A stretch of DNA of 64,000 nucleotides, from contig NC_089978.1 in the NCBI RefSeq assembly GCF_036417845.1, positions 87,042,007 through 87,106,006 of the forward strand. The letters run 5' to 3'. The position numbers were made by a program, and so were the translations under genes. The first letter of the stretch is position 1; the number at the start of each line of letters is the position of its first letter. Origin of the DNA: Apteryx mantelli (lineage: Eukaryota; Chordata; Aves; Apterygiformes; Apterygidae). Under the pieces are notes generated by a model. The model worked only from the letters and a program-made list of their open reading frames with translations, had not been told where the DNA came from and ran no database searches. Of this stretch, positions 24,001-33,640 are shown piece by piece.

Positions 24001-26689
24001 GAGTTACCTGCAAGGTGACGCCCTGGCGGGATCTGCCTTTGGGTAGCTCAGTCACTGCTGTAGGGGCCAGCACCACGTTTTTCCCTTGCTGGGCAGAATT
24101 AGGACAGCCCTCTTCCCCTAGAGAGCTGCGCCTGGGCAACTGTCTGTGCTGGGGACCACCTCTCCGCTATTCTTCCATTTCTGAAAGTTTTTTGGGTGGG
24201 TACTGTATGATTAATAGCACCTAGAGATGGCTGACAATTTTCTGATTTGAAATGGAAAAAAATCCACCGTTACTGCCACTTTTTTTTTTTTGCTTTGTTG
24301 CAGGGGACTGCTGGATTTTGACCAGATACCTACTCCAGCTCTGGGTTCATTTGATTACACAGGGAGACTGGAGTGATCTCTCCCTCCAGTACCATTCATC
24401 ATGTTGGTAGTGGAGCACCTTCCCATGCTGCTGACTGCGCACAGTCCCTGTTCAGCAGCACACATGGTCTCTGCTTTGGCGAGCCTAAAACCTCGCATCC
24501 AGCCCTCTCAAGAGTTACCGGCAGCAAGCATTGCTCAAAAGGCTTTTGTTTCATGAGGAGACCAAGAGGGAGGGGAGGGGAGGGGAGGAGGGAGAAAAGG
24601 GCCAGGAGGATGAGGATGGGCACTGGGGGAATGCAACCAGGTCTGCTCCAGGAGCAGGTGAGGAGAGGCCCAAGGAGAAAGGGAGCATTTGTGCTTACGG
24701 TTAGTTAGTGGAGGGAAAAGGATGTGACAGACTTTTGGCTGGGCCAGCACGAAGCTGATGCTTGGAAGGAGCAGCTTGGCCGCACCAGCAAGGGCTGTGC
24801 CTGGGCCAAGGGGGCAGCTGGGCAGAAGGGCGACGGAGGCGTGGGAGATGCCAGGAGGAGGCCAGGTGCCACAGCGGGCTCGCAGGAGCCACCCCAGTTT
24901 GTCCAGCCAGCACCAAGCGGTAGTGGTGCCCTCAGCTTGCTCAGCAGGTGGAGGAGAGCTGGTCCCCAGGGCTTCATCATACCCACCAGGGTCTGCTCCA
25001 GCTCCTGGGAGCTGCAGTGGAAAGTTATTTAGTCTCATACTAGTTTCATTGGAAATTTTCTTTTTGCTTTTTCTTGTTAGGGGCATGGGCTGTGCATGTA
25101 GCTTCCAGCTGGATGTGGATATGTGCATTATACCAGCACAGAGACATCAAGGAAGCTCTCTAGATAGAGCAGATTGCAGCAGAATAGCTCAGAAACCAGC
25201 CTGGTGCAAGGACATAAAACTCTGTCCTCTACCTGCTGTGCTGGCATCCCAAAGACAAAACAGTCAGCATCAAGGTCTTGGTACTTAACTAGCACCCAGC
25301 ATATCCCAGATATCATCGTGGCTGTGTCTGCAGTGTGCCAGGCAGTGCCTGGCCCCTGATCTCTGCACCCAGCGGACCTGCCACAGCTCAGCAGAGGCAC
25401 CAGGGCGCAGCTGCACACATCTGGATCCCATTCGGACACAGGGAAGCAGTCCTGTATCCCATCATTTAAACACATCCATAAAGCACCAAGATAATGACAA
25501 TGCTCAGAAATGATCCCCTCCTCACAGCTGAGAGAACTGTCTCTTATAAACTCATCAGGGCAAGAGAGAGACTTTCCTGAGTCCTTTTGTGTCTGAGACT
25601 GTGGTACAAAATCCCACAGGGGACTAAGAAATCTTTCTGTCTTTAAGCACACAGTATATTTCTTTGGCCTGAACTTTCTCATTTAAACACATACCAGCAT
25701 GTACGTTAAAAGAAAAAAAAAATCAGTCCAATGCAAAGCACTCTCCTACACACACAGTTCTTCCCCGGAGAGGAGATGAGAGAAAGAGCAAACCACATGT
25801 GACAGATGTTAGTCACGTCGCTTAATGCACCGCTGGCAGGCTCTCAGAAACCACAGTGAAAGGACAGTTGGAGAGTCCCTACAAGATTAGTGCATTAATA
25901 GTTTCAGATTCTCCGCAAAGATACAATTACATACTGTTAGTATGTACACAAATTGTAGTTGTTTTTTCTTTAGCTGTTAGTGTCAAGGGAAATCGATTTT
26001 ACAGACTATTAAAATCCTATTTATTTGCAGAAAACCCATTTTTAAATAGCAATTAGCCATTTTATTGAGCTATATACAAGTCGTTTATATTTTGGTTATT
26101 TATGTTGTGTGCAATATAGGACTAGAATTTCATAATTTCCTGACTTGGGTGATATTCTGTGCAAGGGTATATTTTGGTTTCTGCTGCTGTGTCAGGCTAA
26201 TGCCACTGTTGCTATGGTAATGGTGATGTTTGAGTCTGCTTTGTCACCTTTGTCCTGCTTTTTTTTTTTAAAACACACATTCATGCTGCAGAGGCCTGGA
26301 AAGCAGGTGGAGGGTTTGCTGTGGGAGCTCAGCCCCATCCCTTGTTTATTTATTCATAAAATATTATAAAGCATTGTGGCAATTTCATAGACGAATAAAG
26401 TTTAAAGCCAGCAGAGCTCATCAGATCTTCTAAAGCCAGTCTTCCATATAAATGTCACCTAGTTATCCTATGGCAGCCCATAAATCCTGGTTGGTAAAGC
26501 AGGTCTTTCAGCAAAGCATCCCAGCTTAGTTAGAAGACACCAGAAACTATCAATCCATCATTCCCTTGTGCAAATTAATCCAAGGGCTTAGAAGCCCTTC
26601 GCGGTTTAGAAAAAGTCTGCCAAATTTTTATTTGAAATTATTGGACTTAGCTTCCAGTCATTCACTCTTGCTTCGCCTTTCTCAGCTAA
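21096..26689. other. Non-coding sequence, GC-rich in the middle
   Basis: No gene is recognised. 22530-22870 is repeat-free sequence that could be a conserved non-coding element. 23900-25030 is GC-richer and gives several overlapping frames on both strands. The largest is 24535-25128 minus (197 codons), which is low-complexity Pro/Ser/Leu-rich and matches no family I know. 25850-26160 is AT-rich, repeat-free sequence of possible regulatory character. Confidence 0.5.
24568..24592 (+). other. G-quadruplex motif
   Basis: GGGAGGGGAGGGGAGGGG is followed by AGGAGGG. This gives at least four G-runs of three or more with single-base loops, the pattern of a very stable parallel G-quadruplex. It lies in a polypurine stretch at about 24555-24612. 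Confidence 0.85.
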
Positions 26690-27080
26690 GGAGCTTTTGG
26701 GGACCTGGTATTTGCACCTGAGGAAGGGCTGGTGCTGGCGGTCAGGAAGCCCTCGGCCCCCTCTCGGAAACACTTCAGCGACTGAGCCGCTGCCTCTCTC
26801 CCCGACGGCCCCGCTGCAGCCCTCCGCCTCTGCCGTGGCTCCCCCGCGCACCCTCCCTGGCAGGGCGAAATCCTGCTGCAAATGTGGAAATCCAGCCTGC
26901 GCGCGGCGTTCAGGGGTCCATTCATTAAAAGTCTTGCTTGGGGAGAAAAATCACCCTCCCCACACGCTGCGCACATGTGCACGCACATGCGCACCCTCTG
27001 TGGGCAGCAGCTCACAAGTGCTTTCCCTGGACCATTGAGCCAGGGGCTCGCGTGGAGCTGTTTGCCCCCTGTGACCGCCA
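26690..27080. promoter_or_regulatory. CpG island-like segment, part 1
   Basis: By hand count the ~190 bp at about 26730-26920 contain about 17 CpG dinucleotides, far above the surrounding sequence, and 26960-27075 adds about seven more. Dense CpG in a bird genome usually marks unmethylated promoters or regulatory elements. No TATA box, known first exon or recognisable protein frame was identified. The 113-codon plus frame (26697-27038) and 109-codon minus frame (26686-27015) overlap head to head and are explained by the low stop frequency of GC-rich DNA. Confidence 0.5.
26968..26994. other. Z-DNA-prone alternating run
   Basis: Twenty-seven consecutive bases alternate pyrimidine and purine without a break, mostly as GC and AC/GT steps (TGCGCACATGTGCACGCACA and on). 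This favours the Z conformation under supercoiling. It sits inside the CpG-rich segment. Confidence 0.75.
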
Positions 27081-27680
27081 GTGCTTTTTCAAGGTCACTG
27101 CATCTCCCAATGTGATCCCTAGTCTCGAGGTATCACTCTCAAAAGTGTGCTTTTTTCTTCTTTTTCTTTTGTTTTTCCATTTGACCGCAGTTAAACACAT
27201 TTTGCTTGTCTGGGTGCAGCTTCCTGTGCGATTCAGATAGCCTTTCTGCCTTGTTTACCCTTCCACCTTTCTTCGGATGAAGCGCGCATTTTATCAGCGG
27301 GGATTTCATATTTGTTTCCACATCTCTAAAGAACGTGCTGGGGAGCGCTTGTGCATGGATCTCCAAGCAGCCCCAGTAGAAACGCCTGCACCTGATGATG
27401 CATCTATTTTTTTTCAGTGCTGTCACTCTGTTTTCTCAGTATTGTGAAGTGTATCAAACACGAAGCAAGGCACAGGCTCCTCAGCCAGCTCTTTCCGAAT
27501 TCCTGAGTTTGAGCTTTTTCGAAATGTTAATCTCCAGTGGAGCTGCTGAACGCTGTCCTTGACTGCTCGCGGATGCAAAACACTTATTTCATCATTCCCC
27601 GCTTGGACTTGTCATACGTGAGAAGTCAATAAGGCCTGACCTCTTGGATAATTTCTATAATTCTCAGAGAAAAGTGAGAA
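27081..27680. other. Spacer inside the CpG-rich domain
   Basis: Sequence of intermediate composition between two CpG clusters. It contains a T/C-rich tract at about 27148-27180. No gene is recognised. Confidence 0.45.
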
Positions 27681-28400
27681 GAAGTGCTTCAAGCTTGCCG
27701 GATTACTCAGCTCCCCGCGAGAACGCCAAGAGCAGTGCATGGCACGCGCACACGTCACCTCCGGCAGAGGCCAGGAGAGCGCGTGCACACGAGGGCGGCA
27801 AGCAGCAGCAAGGGGAGCACCACAGAGCGGACCCCTTGCTGGGGCAACCCACGGCGCCTCCGCTTCCGTAAAGGGGGATTTGGGGCCTTCCAGGAAAGCT
27901 CACGAGCTTGCACCCTGAGAAATTACAAACAAAACCACTTATTCCCACTTCTGCACCGCCTCCAGCACAGTCCTGTGCTCACATGTGCCCTAGAGACTCT
28001 CCCCAGGCTCTGGGGTGAGCAGGCAGCTGCTCGCACCCTGCCCTGCAGTGGCCAGCAGTGGCGGGGGGGGGCCGAAATTCGCCTCCAATGGCAGGAGTAC
28101 GAATAGCCCCATACTAGCAGTCAGCATTACTCACAGTGTTCCTAAACCAGCATTAAAAGTCATGAAACTCTAATTCACTTCAAGCTTTGTTTGGGGCTGA
28201 GAAATTGCAAATGTTTTCTTCTGAACTGCATAGGCTTCTGAACAGCAAGACCTCCCTGTGGGCGCCATTTCGTGCCCTGGCCGCCGCAGCAGGAGTGCAA
28301 TTCGCCGTGTTTCACTCTCAGTGCAGACAGCAGCGCGGGCACAGAGCTAATGCAAGGTGCCCTTGGGGGCTGCAGCCTGCAGATGGGTATTTCCATGTGT
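27681..28400. promoter_or_regulatory. CpG island-like segment, part 2
   Basis: Around 27700-27875 there are roughly 15-20 CpGs (CCCCGCGAG, CACGCGCACACGTCACC, GAGCGCGTGCACACG, ACGGCGCCTCCGCTTCCG). A further cluster lies at 28260-28345. A CACGTCAC word at about 27752 resembles a CREB/E-box-like site. A G-run occurs near 28062-28070. The 140-codon plus frame (27684-28106) is Arg/Gln/Pro-rich and has no domain. Together with 26690-27080 this makes a CpG-enriched domain of about 1.7 kb. Confidence 0.45.
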
Positions 28401-31291
28401 TTAATAGTTGGGATCCAGGCTATCCTAAACTTCCCAACGGTACCAGGCGGCTTTAACTAGAACGCTTCTCATTTCTGAAATGTTCAGTTTGGGCAAATTG
28501 AACAAAACGGCAATTAGCCTCAAGGTATCCAGGGATCACCCTCTATCTCCTGTGTGCACATGATGCCATGAAACTGTTTTGGGAAGCGACAAAGAGAGTA
28601 TCCCTGACCCTCGCTGTCTCTACAGGAGGAGGCAGAGCCGCTCCAAAATCTTTGATTTGCTGTGTGTGCTTCAACGGCACTGGCGGTGCTTGGTTTTACA
28701 GCACCAAAATATTAACTGCAGTAATTTGAGATAGCCCATAAAGAAATCTCGTGCAACTGTGTAAGCACAGCGATATGGTTAGAGTTGCTGTCTGACACTC
28801 AGTCCTGGTGGGATCAAGGCCAGGGTCCACAGTCCTTCCTGGCTCTTCCTAAAATGCAATTGTCAGTTTTTAAGCAGTGTTTGTCCCTTACAGAGCTATA
28901 AAACTACCTTTTAAGATGCAGAAAGACACAAAATCATTGTGAAGTTCTTCTGTTTTCCAGTATAGTCTGTATTTTTTAAAGGCTTCCAAAAATCATAAGA
29001 ATTGAAGGGAAACTATGCAGAGGTGGACCCTACTTTTTCAAGAAAGCAGAAACCAGAGAATGCTGAAAAATAAAAACCATCACTCTAAACCATTACTTGT
29101 TTCACTGCACAAATGCCAAATATATCAGCTATGTTTTGTCTTCTCTGTCCTTTCTGGGTAAATGCCAGGATCATGAACATCAGGGCTATTAAAGCAGCTG
29201 CAGCTTCGTTAGACACAGGCCTGCCTATGTCTGAAAGTGAACATCACCTTTAGCAAAACACAAAATCTCTTAAAATCTGCCAGAGAGATTTTTCCCTACC
29301 ATGGTTGCAGCTGAGCCCTAGGATAGAAGAATTAGTGGAGCATTTGATTTCTGCACAGCACAAGGCCAGGAGGGTCAGGGGCAGTCGCGTCACTCTGGGC
29401 CACCTTCACCTTCGCCCTCAGCAAGCTCCATCCTGCAGGGGCCAGCGGGGTTGGCCAGAGTCAGGGCAGGCACGGGCTGCTCACGGGAAGGAGTGGGGTG
29501 TTTTTCCTGGATCCAGTTAGGAGCGAGTCACCTGTTTATTATTTATTTCAATTATTCCTCCCTGATAAATTACACAAAAAAAGGTCAGCACTGTTATGCC
29601 ACCCTACTTGCATCCTTGCTGTTACATGTTCCCGTTGTGACTTTCTTGCCCCATAACGGTTGCAAGTGCGCGGAGCAACTACCCGACAGGTCGCCAGGCT
29701 CTTTCTCCCAGAGGCCGGATGTGGTGTCATCTGCTTCCCTCTGCTTTTTGTTTGTGGTATTTTTATTTTTATTTTGCAGAAGGGTGGGGTACTCTTGTGT
29801 TTCTTTCTCCTCTCCTCCTCCAAAGATGGGCTGAAACTTGACCTCCTGATTGTTCAGCCCAGACGCTCTCAGGGAAGCACTGAGTGGTAAATGAGGCTCC
29901 AAATGCAGGAAGAGATTACTGTATTTTTCTTTTCCTTTTTAAAATGTTGAATAGATGAAAATAGATGGTAATCAACAAACCTGTGGCTAGAGGAAAAATC
30001 CCTTTAACTCACATTTTACTTCAATTACATTCAGGACAAAGAAACACATTGCACCATGTGCATGAATAGATGCTTTATTATTCAAAACAAGCTTCAAAGA
30101 GCATTACGTCCCCTATAGAAAATATGCAATCAGTGTTTAATTCAATGGTAGGATGCAAATTTAAATTCCCATAAGGGGAAGACTGTTAATGCCATTTAAA
30201 TTGGTTGTAAATTACAGATAATACGCTTGAGACCCGAATACAGATTAGCAGAGTGTTGCTTTATGAATCCAGCCCTACTTTGAACTTATTGTGTATTTAT
30301 CTATGGACAATAAGACAATGAGGGCTTGTTTACACTCACATTTTGTTATCTGTCTCTGTACATACGCAGAAAAAGAACATTTTGCTTTTAAGATGCAGCA
30401 GATACTAGTTCCACTGTGATGAGGATTGCTTATTTGGAGATGCTCTTTGGGTGCAACCATATCTGCCTTCCTATCTGTCTGCTCCAGTGTAGCATGTTTC
30501 AAGCCCTCAAATCACTCAAAATTTAGCCTAAAGGAATCACCATTTCCCTATTTCATTAGCAGCTGATGGAAAGTCCTGCTTACAACTCACCAGTTATGCA
30601 TGTACTCAGGACAGCAGCCCTTTGCAGGAATCAGAGGTGGCCGATGTCTTTGCTGCGTTCAGTAGCATGACCATTTAGCGACTGTGAGTACAGTGTGTCG
30701 CTCCCCATTACATAGCTGCTGAGGGAGAAGCCCAGGCTCTAGGTGAGAACTTTGGGGGGGGGGGGTTTTCCAGAGAAAAACAAGTTCTGTGGCTTTATCC
30801 TTTGCACACCAAAATAATCATTAAAAACAACTGATACACTTTAAGACTAGGCTGTTTAAAATGAGCTGTGCATATCATACGCTACCACGTCTGTTTACTG
30901 TTACTCTCTAGCTCATTTCTTACCCATTCTTTTGCTGCGTTTGTATAAGACAATAACTTATAGACCCAAGAATTTTTATTTTGTGAAAAGCAACGAACTA
31001 GTCATTTGAGAAGCAGCTCTGCAAACCGCTAGTGGTTTGAATGAGCTTTTCTGGTATGGATCCCATTAATGGCACGCTAGCAACCATTTTGCTGGGCTCT
31101 GTCATGAGAAATTTTGGAGCACGTTTCTGCACATTCTTCAGGTCAAGAATGCATTTTGTGTGTCCCCAGGTGTGTACGTGTTACATCAGCATATTAGGTA
31201 TTATAGCATATTATAAACTGAGTAAAACTATTTTGTGTAGCAAAAGCACCATACTTTGTGGTTACTTTTTTTTCACGGCAGTACCGCTTAT
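28401..31291. other. Unique non-coding sequence left of the CR1/U2 insertion
   Basis: No gene is recognised. A weak tRNA-like patch lies at 28767-28826. 29930-30300 is AT-rich and repeat-free, with an ATGCAAAT octamer at 30153-30160. A run of about 13 G residues lies near 30752-30765. Nothing else stands out. Confidence 0.5.
28767..28826 (+). other. Weak tRNA-like or tRNA-SINE-like patch
   Basis: GGTTAGAG resembles a tRNA D-loop. About 25 bases later, CCTGG-TGGGATCAAGG-CCAGG resembles a T arm with a five-base stem but an over-long loop. The acceptor stem cannot be closed convincingly. It may be a degenerate tRNA pseudogene, the head of an old SINE, or coincidence. Confidence 0.15.
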
Positions 31292-31560
31292 CACAGAATC
31301 ACAGAATCACAGAGTGGTTGAGGTTGGAAGGGACCTCTGGAGATCATCTAGTCCAACCCCCCTGCTCAAGCAGGGTCACCTAGAGCACATTGCACAGGAT
31401 CGCGTCCAGGTGGGTTTTGAATATCTCCAGAGAAGGAGACTCCACAACCTCTCTGGGCAACCTGTTCCAGTGCTCTGTCACCCTCACAGTAAAGAAGTTT
31501 CTCTTCATATTCAGATGGAACTTCCTGTGTTTTGGTTTGTGCCCGTTGCCTCTTGTCCAA
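31292..31560 (-). mobile_element. CR1 LINE 3' end, minus strand
   Basis: Read on the plus strand this begins with CACAGAATCACAGAATCACAG, the complement of the tandem octamer at the CR1 3' terminus. It continues through GGTTGGAAGGGACCTCTGGAG, GATCATCTAGTCCAACCC, CAAGCAGGGTCACCTAGAGC, TTTTGAATATCTCCAGAGAAGG, ACTCCACAACCTCTCTGGGC and GTTGCCTCTTGTCC. This is an almost consensus avian CR1 3' region of about 270 bp, so it is a relatively young copy. It is 5'-truncated in an unusual way: where CR1 should continue, the sequence becomes T-rich (minus strand) and then U2 snRNA. Confidence 0.95.
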
Positions 31561-31569
31561 AAAGAAAAA

Positions 31570-31653
31570 GTCCTCTCATCGAAGATGCATCAGATATTAA
31601 ACTGATAAGAACAGATACTACACCTGATCTTAGCCAAAAGGCCGAGAAGCGAT
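31570..31653 (-). pseudogene. U2 snRNA 5' fragment (nt 1-84), fused to CR1
   Basis: The minus strand starts exactly at the U2 5' end (ATCGCTTCTCGGCC). It runs 84 nt without an indel to GAGAGGAC, corresponding to U2 nucleotides 1-84. Compared from memory with human U2 I count about seven substitutions, mostly after nucleotide 65. The branch-point recognition segment around GTAGTA is intact. The rest of U2 (Sm-site region, stem-loops III and IV) is missing, and no snRNA-type upstream promoter element is apparent, so this is a non-functional copy. Between it and the CR1 tail lie about ten T-rich bases (CTTTTTCTTTTTGGAC). These could be untemplated, or a remnant of the U2 Sm region joined through the shared TTTTTGGA. 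Confidence 0.92.
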
Positions 31654-31659
31654 CTTATC

Positions 31660-32329
31660 TACTGAGGTTAATGGAAATGTGGTCATTGATGTAGAATGCT
31701 ATTTTTTGAACATTTTTTACTTTGAATGGACACGTGTGTGTGCAGGGAGAGAGGGTGGAGGGGACAGAGCTCAAATGCTTTCATTGTTTCCAAGCCTTTC
31801 GGCTCCACCTCATGAAATGCCCATTTCAGCATTACTTGGAGTTTACACAACTGATTGCATATTCATCCTAAGGTGACTGTGGATGGAAAACCATTTATCC
31901 ATCTCACTTTTCTCTTACAGTTTTCAGGCCCATCCAGTTGTTTAATACAGACGAAAAGCAGACTGGTAGCAGCATCCATCAGTGTGTCTTATTAGTGGTG
32001 GCAGAAAGCGGTTTGTCATCAATACCAGTGGACCTAGTACAGTTTGCTCCCGCTCGCTCTGTTTCTTGGCACCTGGGCCTGGCATTACATTGTCCCCACA
32101 GTTATTGCCCCACTGCCCACAGTTGCAGCTTGCACAGCTTTAAAGAGGAATGAGAGGACTCTGGGGTCTGCCTCAGTATGACATTTAGCCTGCCCTTCTG
32201 CAACTACATGGAGATAATAAATAATCCCACCCAAGAGCATCTGCAATGAGACCATAAGTCTGTTTCACAGAGGAGCATTTCTCCTCAGGGCTTCTCAGTC
32301 CGGCTTAAGGACTAGACCTGTATGCTGAT
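31660..32329. other. Unique non-coding sequence
   Basis: Spacer between the CR1/U2 chimera and the older CR1. No gene or repeat is recognised. Confidence 0.5.
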
Positions 32330-33640
32330 CTCTGGGTAATAACTTCCAGTGGTTAGCCACACTGCAAAAAAAGGGTACACCTAATTGCTATTCTGAATGT
32401 GTCTAGCTTAAGCTTCCAAGCACTGGATCTCATAATGCTTTTGTGTCATATTAAGGAGCTCATTGCCATCAGAAAGCTCTTCTTAAGTAGGACTCAGAGA
32501 TTCTTATCGAGCCTCATCTTAAATTTCTCTCATGTAAACTAATTAGCTCTCGCTTCTGCAGGCTCCAGTGCCAAAGCATGTGGCTCACTCCTAGACCTTT
32601 CCAAGTGATCCTGACTGCTTCTGATGTCTGGACACCAGGACAGGACTCAGCATTACAGTAATGCTCTCACAGACAGATAATTTCATTGTATGCTGTGATG
32701 ATACCATATCTCTATTTCTACTTGCTTAGATGTTCTTGAATCCCACTTTGTTCCTCCAGCTAAATCATTACACCAGAAGGAACATATTCCATTATTTATC
32801 TCATATGACTTCAGTTATTTACCTCCTGTGACTTCCGAGCCTATTTAGCATCAATGCTTTCCAGAATACAACCCCTCATCTTACGTTTCTGATCTACTTC
32901 CTCTATTTCTAAATTCATAGCTGTGACTAGACATATATGAAAATGCATGTGGTTCACCTCAGCACTCCTCACCAAAGATGTAGGTCTTTCCAGGTTCTAA
33001 AAACTATATCAGATAACATTAGATCAAGATTAGCCTCCCACTACAACCACTGTCTATGGGATTGCCCTTCCCTACCAATTTCTTTTTCAGTCTATCAGTT
33101 AACTAGTTTGAATGTGGGCTGTTGGTTTTGTATAGTGTTCTTTTTCCCCAAAATACAGAAATTCAGGTACTTATGGCAATACAGTTATCTGTATCCTCCA
33201 GACTTGTGACATCATCAAAAATATTCCATTAAGTATATCTGACAAAACCTGTTTTCCATAAAATGTTCTTCATTGCCATTAATCACACTCTCATCTTTTA
33301 ATTTTTTTTCTGATTGCATCCCCTATCAGCCTTTCCCATGGCTTTACCCGGGTTCAATGCCAAGATAACTGGTTTAGTGTCTCTTGTATCATTCCATTGC
33401 CTTTCTAAAATATTGGCCTGACATTAGCTTTTAGGGACTTCTTGGTCTTCTTTTCATTTGTTTTTATTCCTCATTCCCTCTCCCATCTTTTGGGGATTTC
33501 CCCAGTGCTTAAAGACAGCTCAGAGGACTTTTCTGCCTGTTGTTTTGTTGCTCTTGGGCTCAAATTACTTAGGCCTACAGATCTTAAATAGTTACAGTTT
33601 ACTGATAACAGCAGTTAGGATTTCAGATCCGTATTTGCTA
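32330..33640 (-). mobile_element. Ancient CR1 LINE, 3' half, minus strand
   Basis: The plus strand is colinear over about 1.3 kb with the complement of the old amniote CR1 consensus. In order: the TTAAGCTTCCAAGCACTGGATCT-like segment, GAAAGCTCTTCTTAAGTAGG, GTCTGGACACCAGGACAGGACTC, TGTCTATCAGTTAACTAG-like, GTGGGCTGTTGGTTTTGTATAG, GACTTGTGACATCATCAAAAATATTCC, GACAAAACCTGTTTTCCATAAA, CTTTACCCGGGTTCAATGCCAAGATAACTGG, AAATATTGGCCTGACATTAGC, and TTGGGGATTTCCCCAGTGC. The consensus counterparts come from the end of the reverse transcriptase region to near the 3' end. Many substitutions and indels are present and no frame is open, so it is a dead, very old copy. Confidence 0.8.

Larger units (their letters stand above)
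31287..31659 (-). mobile_element. Whole chimeric retro-insertion with putative short target duplication
   Basis: On the minus strand the order is U2 5' end, T-rich linker, CR1 3' tail. The plus-strand word CTTATC lies at 31287-31292 just before the CR1 terminus. It recurs at 31654-31659 immediately after the U2 5' end, consistent with a six-base target site duplication. CR1 insertions usually have short or no duplications. A six-base match can occur by chance, and it overlaps the start of the CR1 tail by a base or so. Confidence 0.7.

Noticed and set aside
31570..31653. Functional U2 snRNA gene
   Set aside because: Only nucleotides 1-84 are present, the Sm site and 3' stem-loops are missing, and the copy is fused to a CR1 tail.
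31041..31694. Longest open frame, 217 codons, plus strand
   Set aside because: It reads antisense through the CR1 tail and the U2 fragment. Near-consensus repeat sequence explains the open frame, and no independent domain is present.
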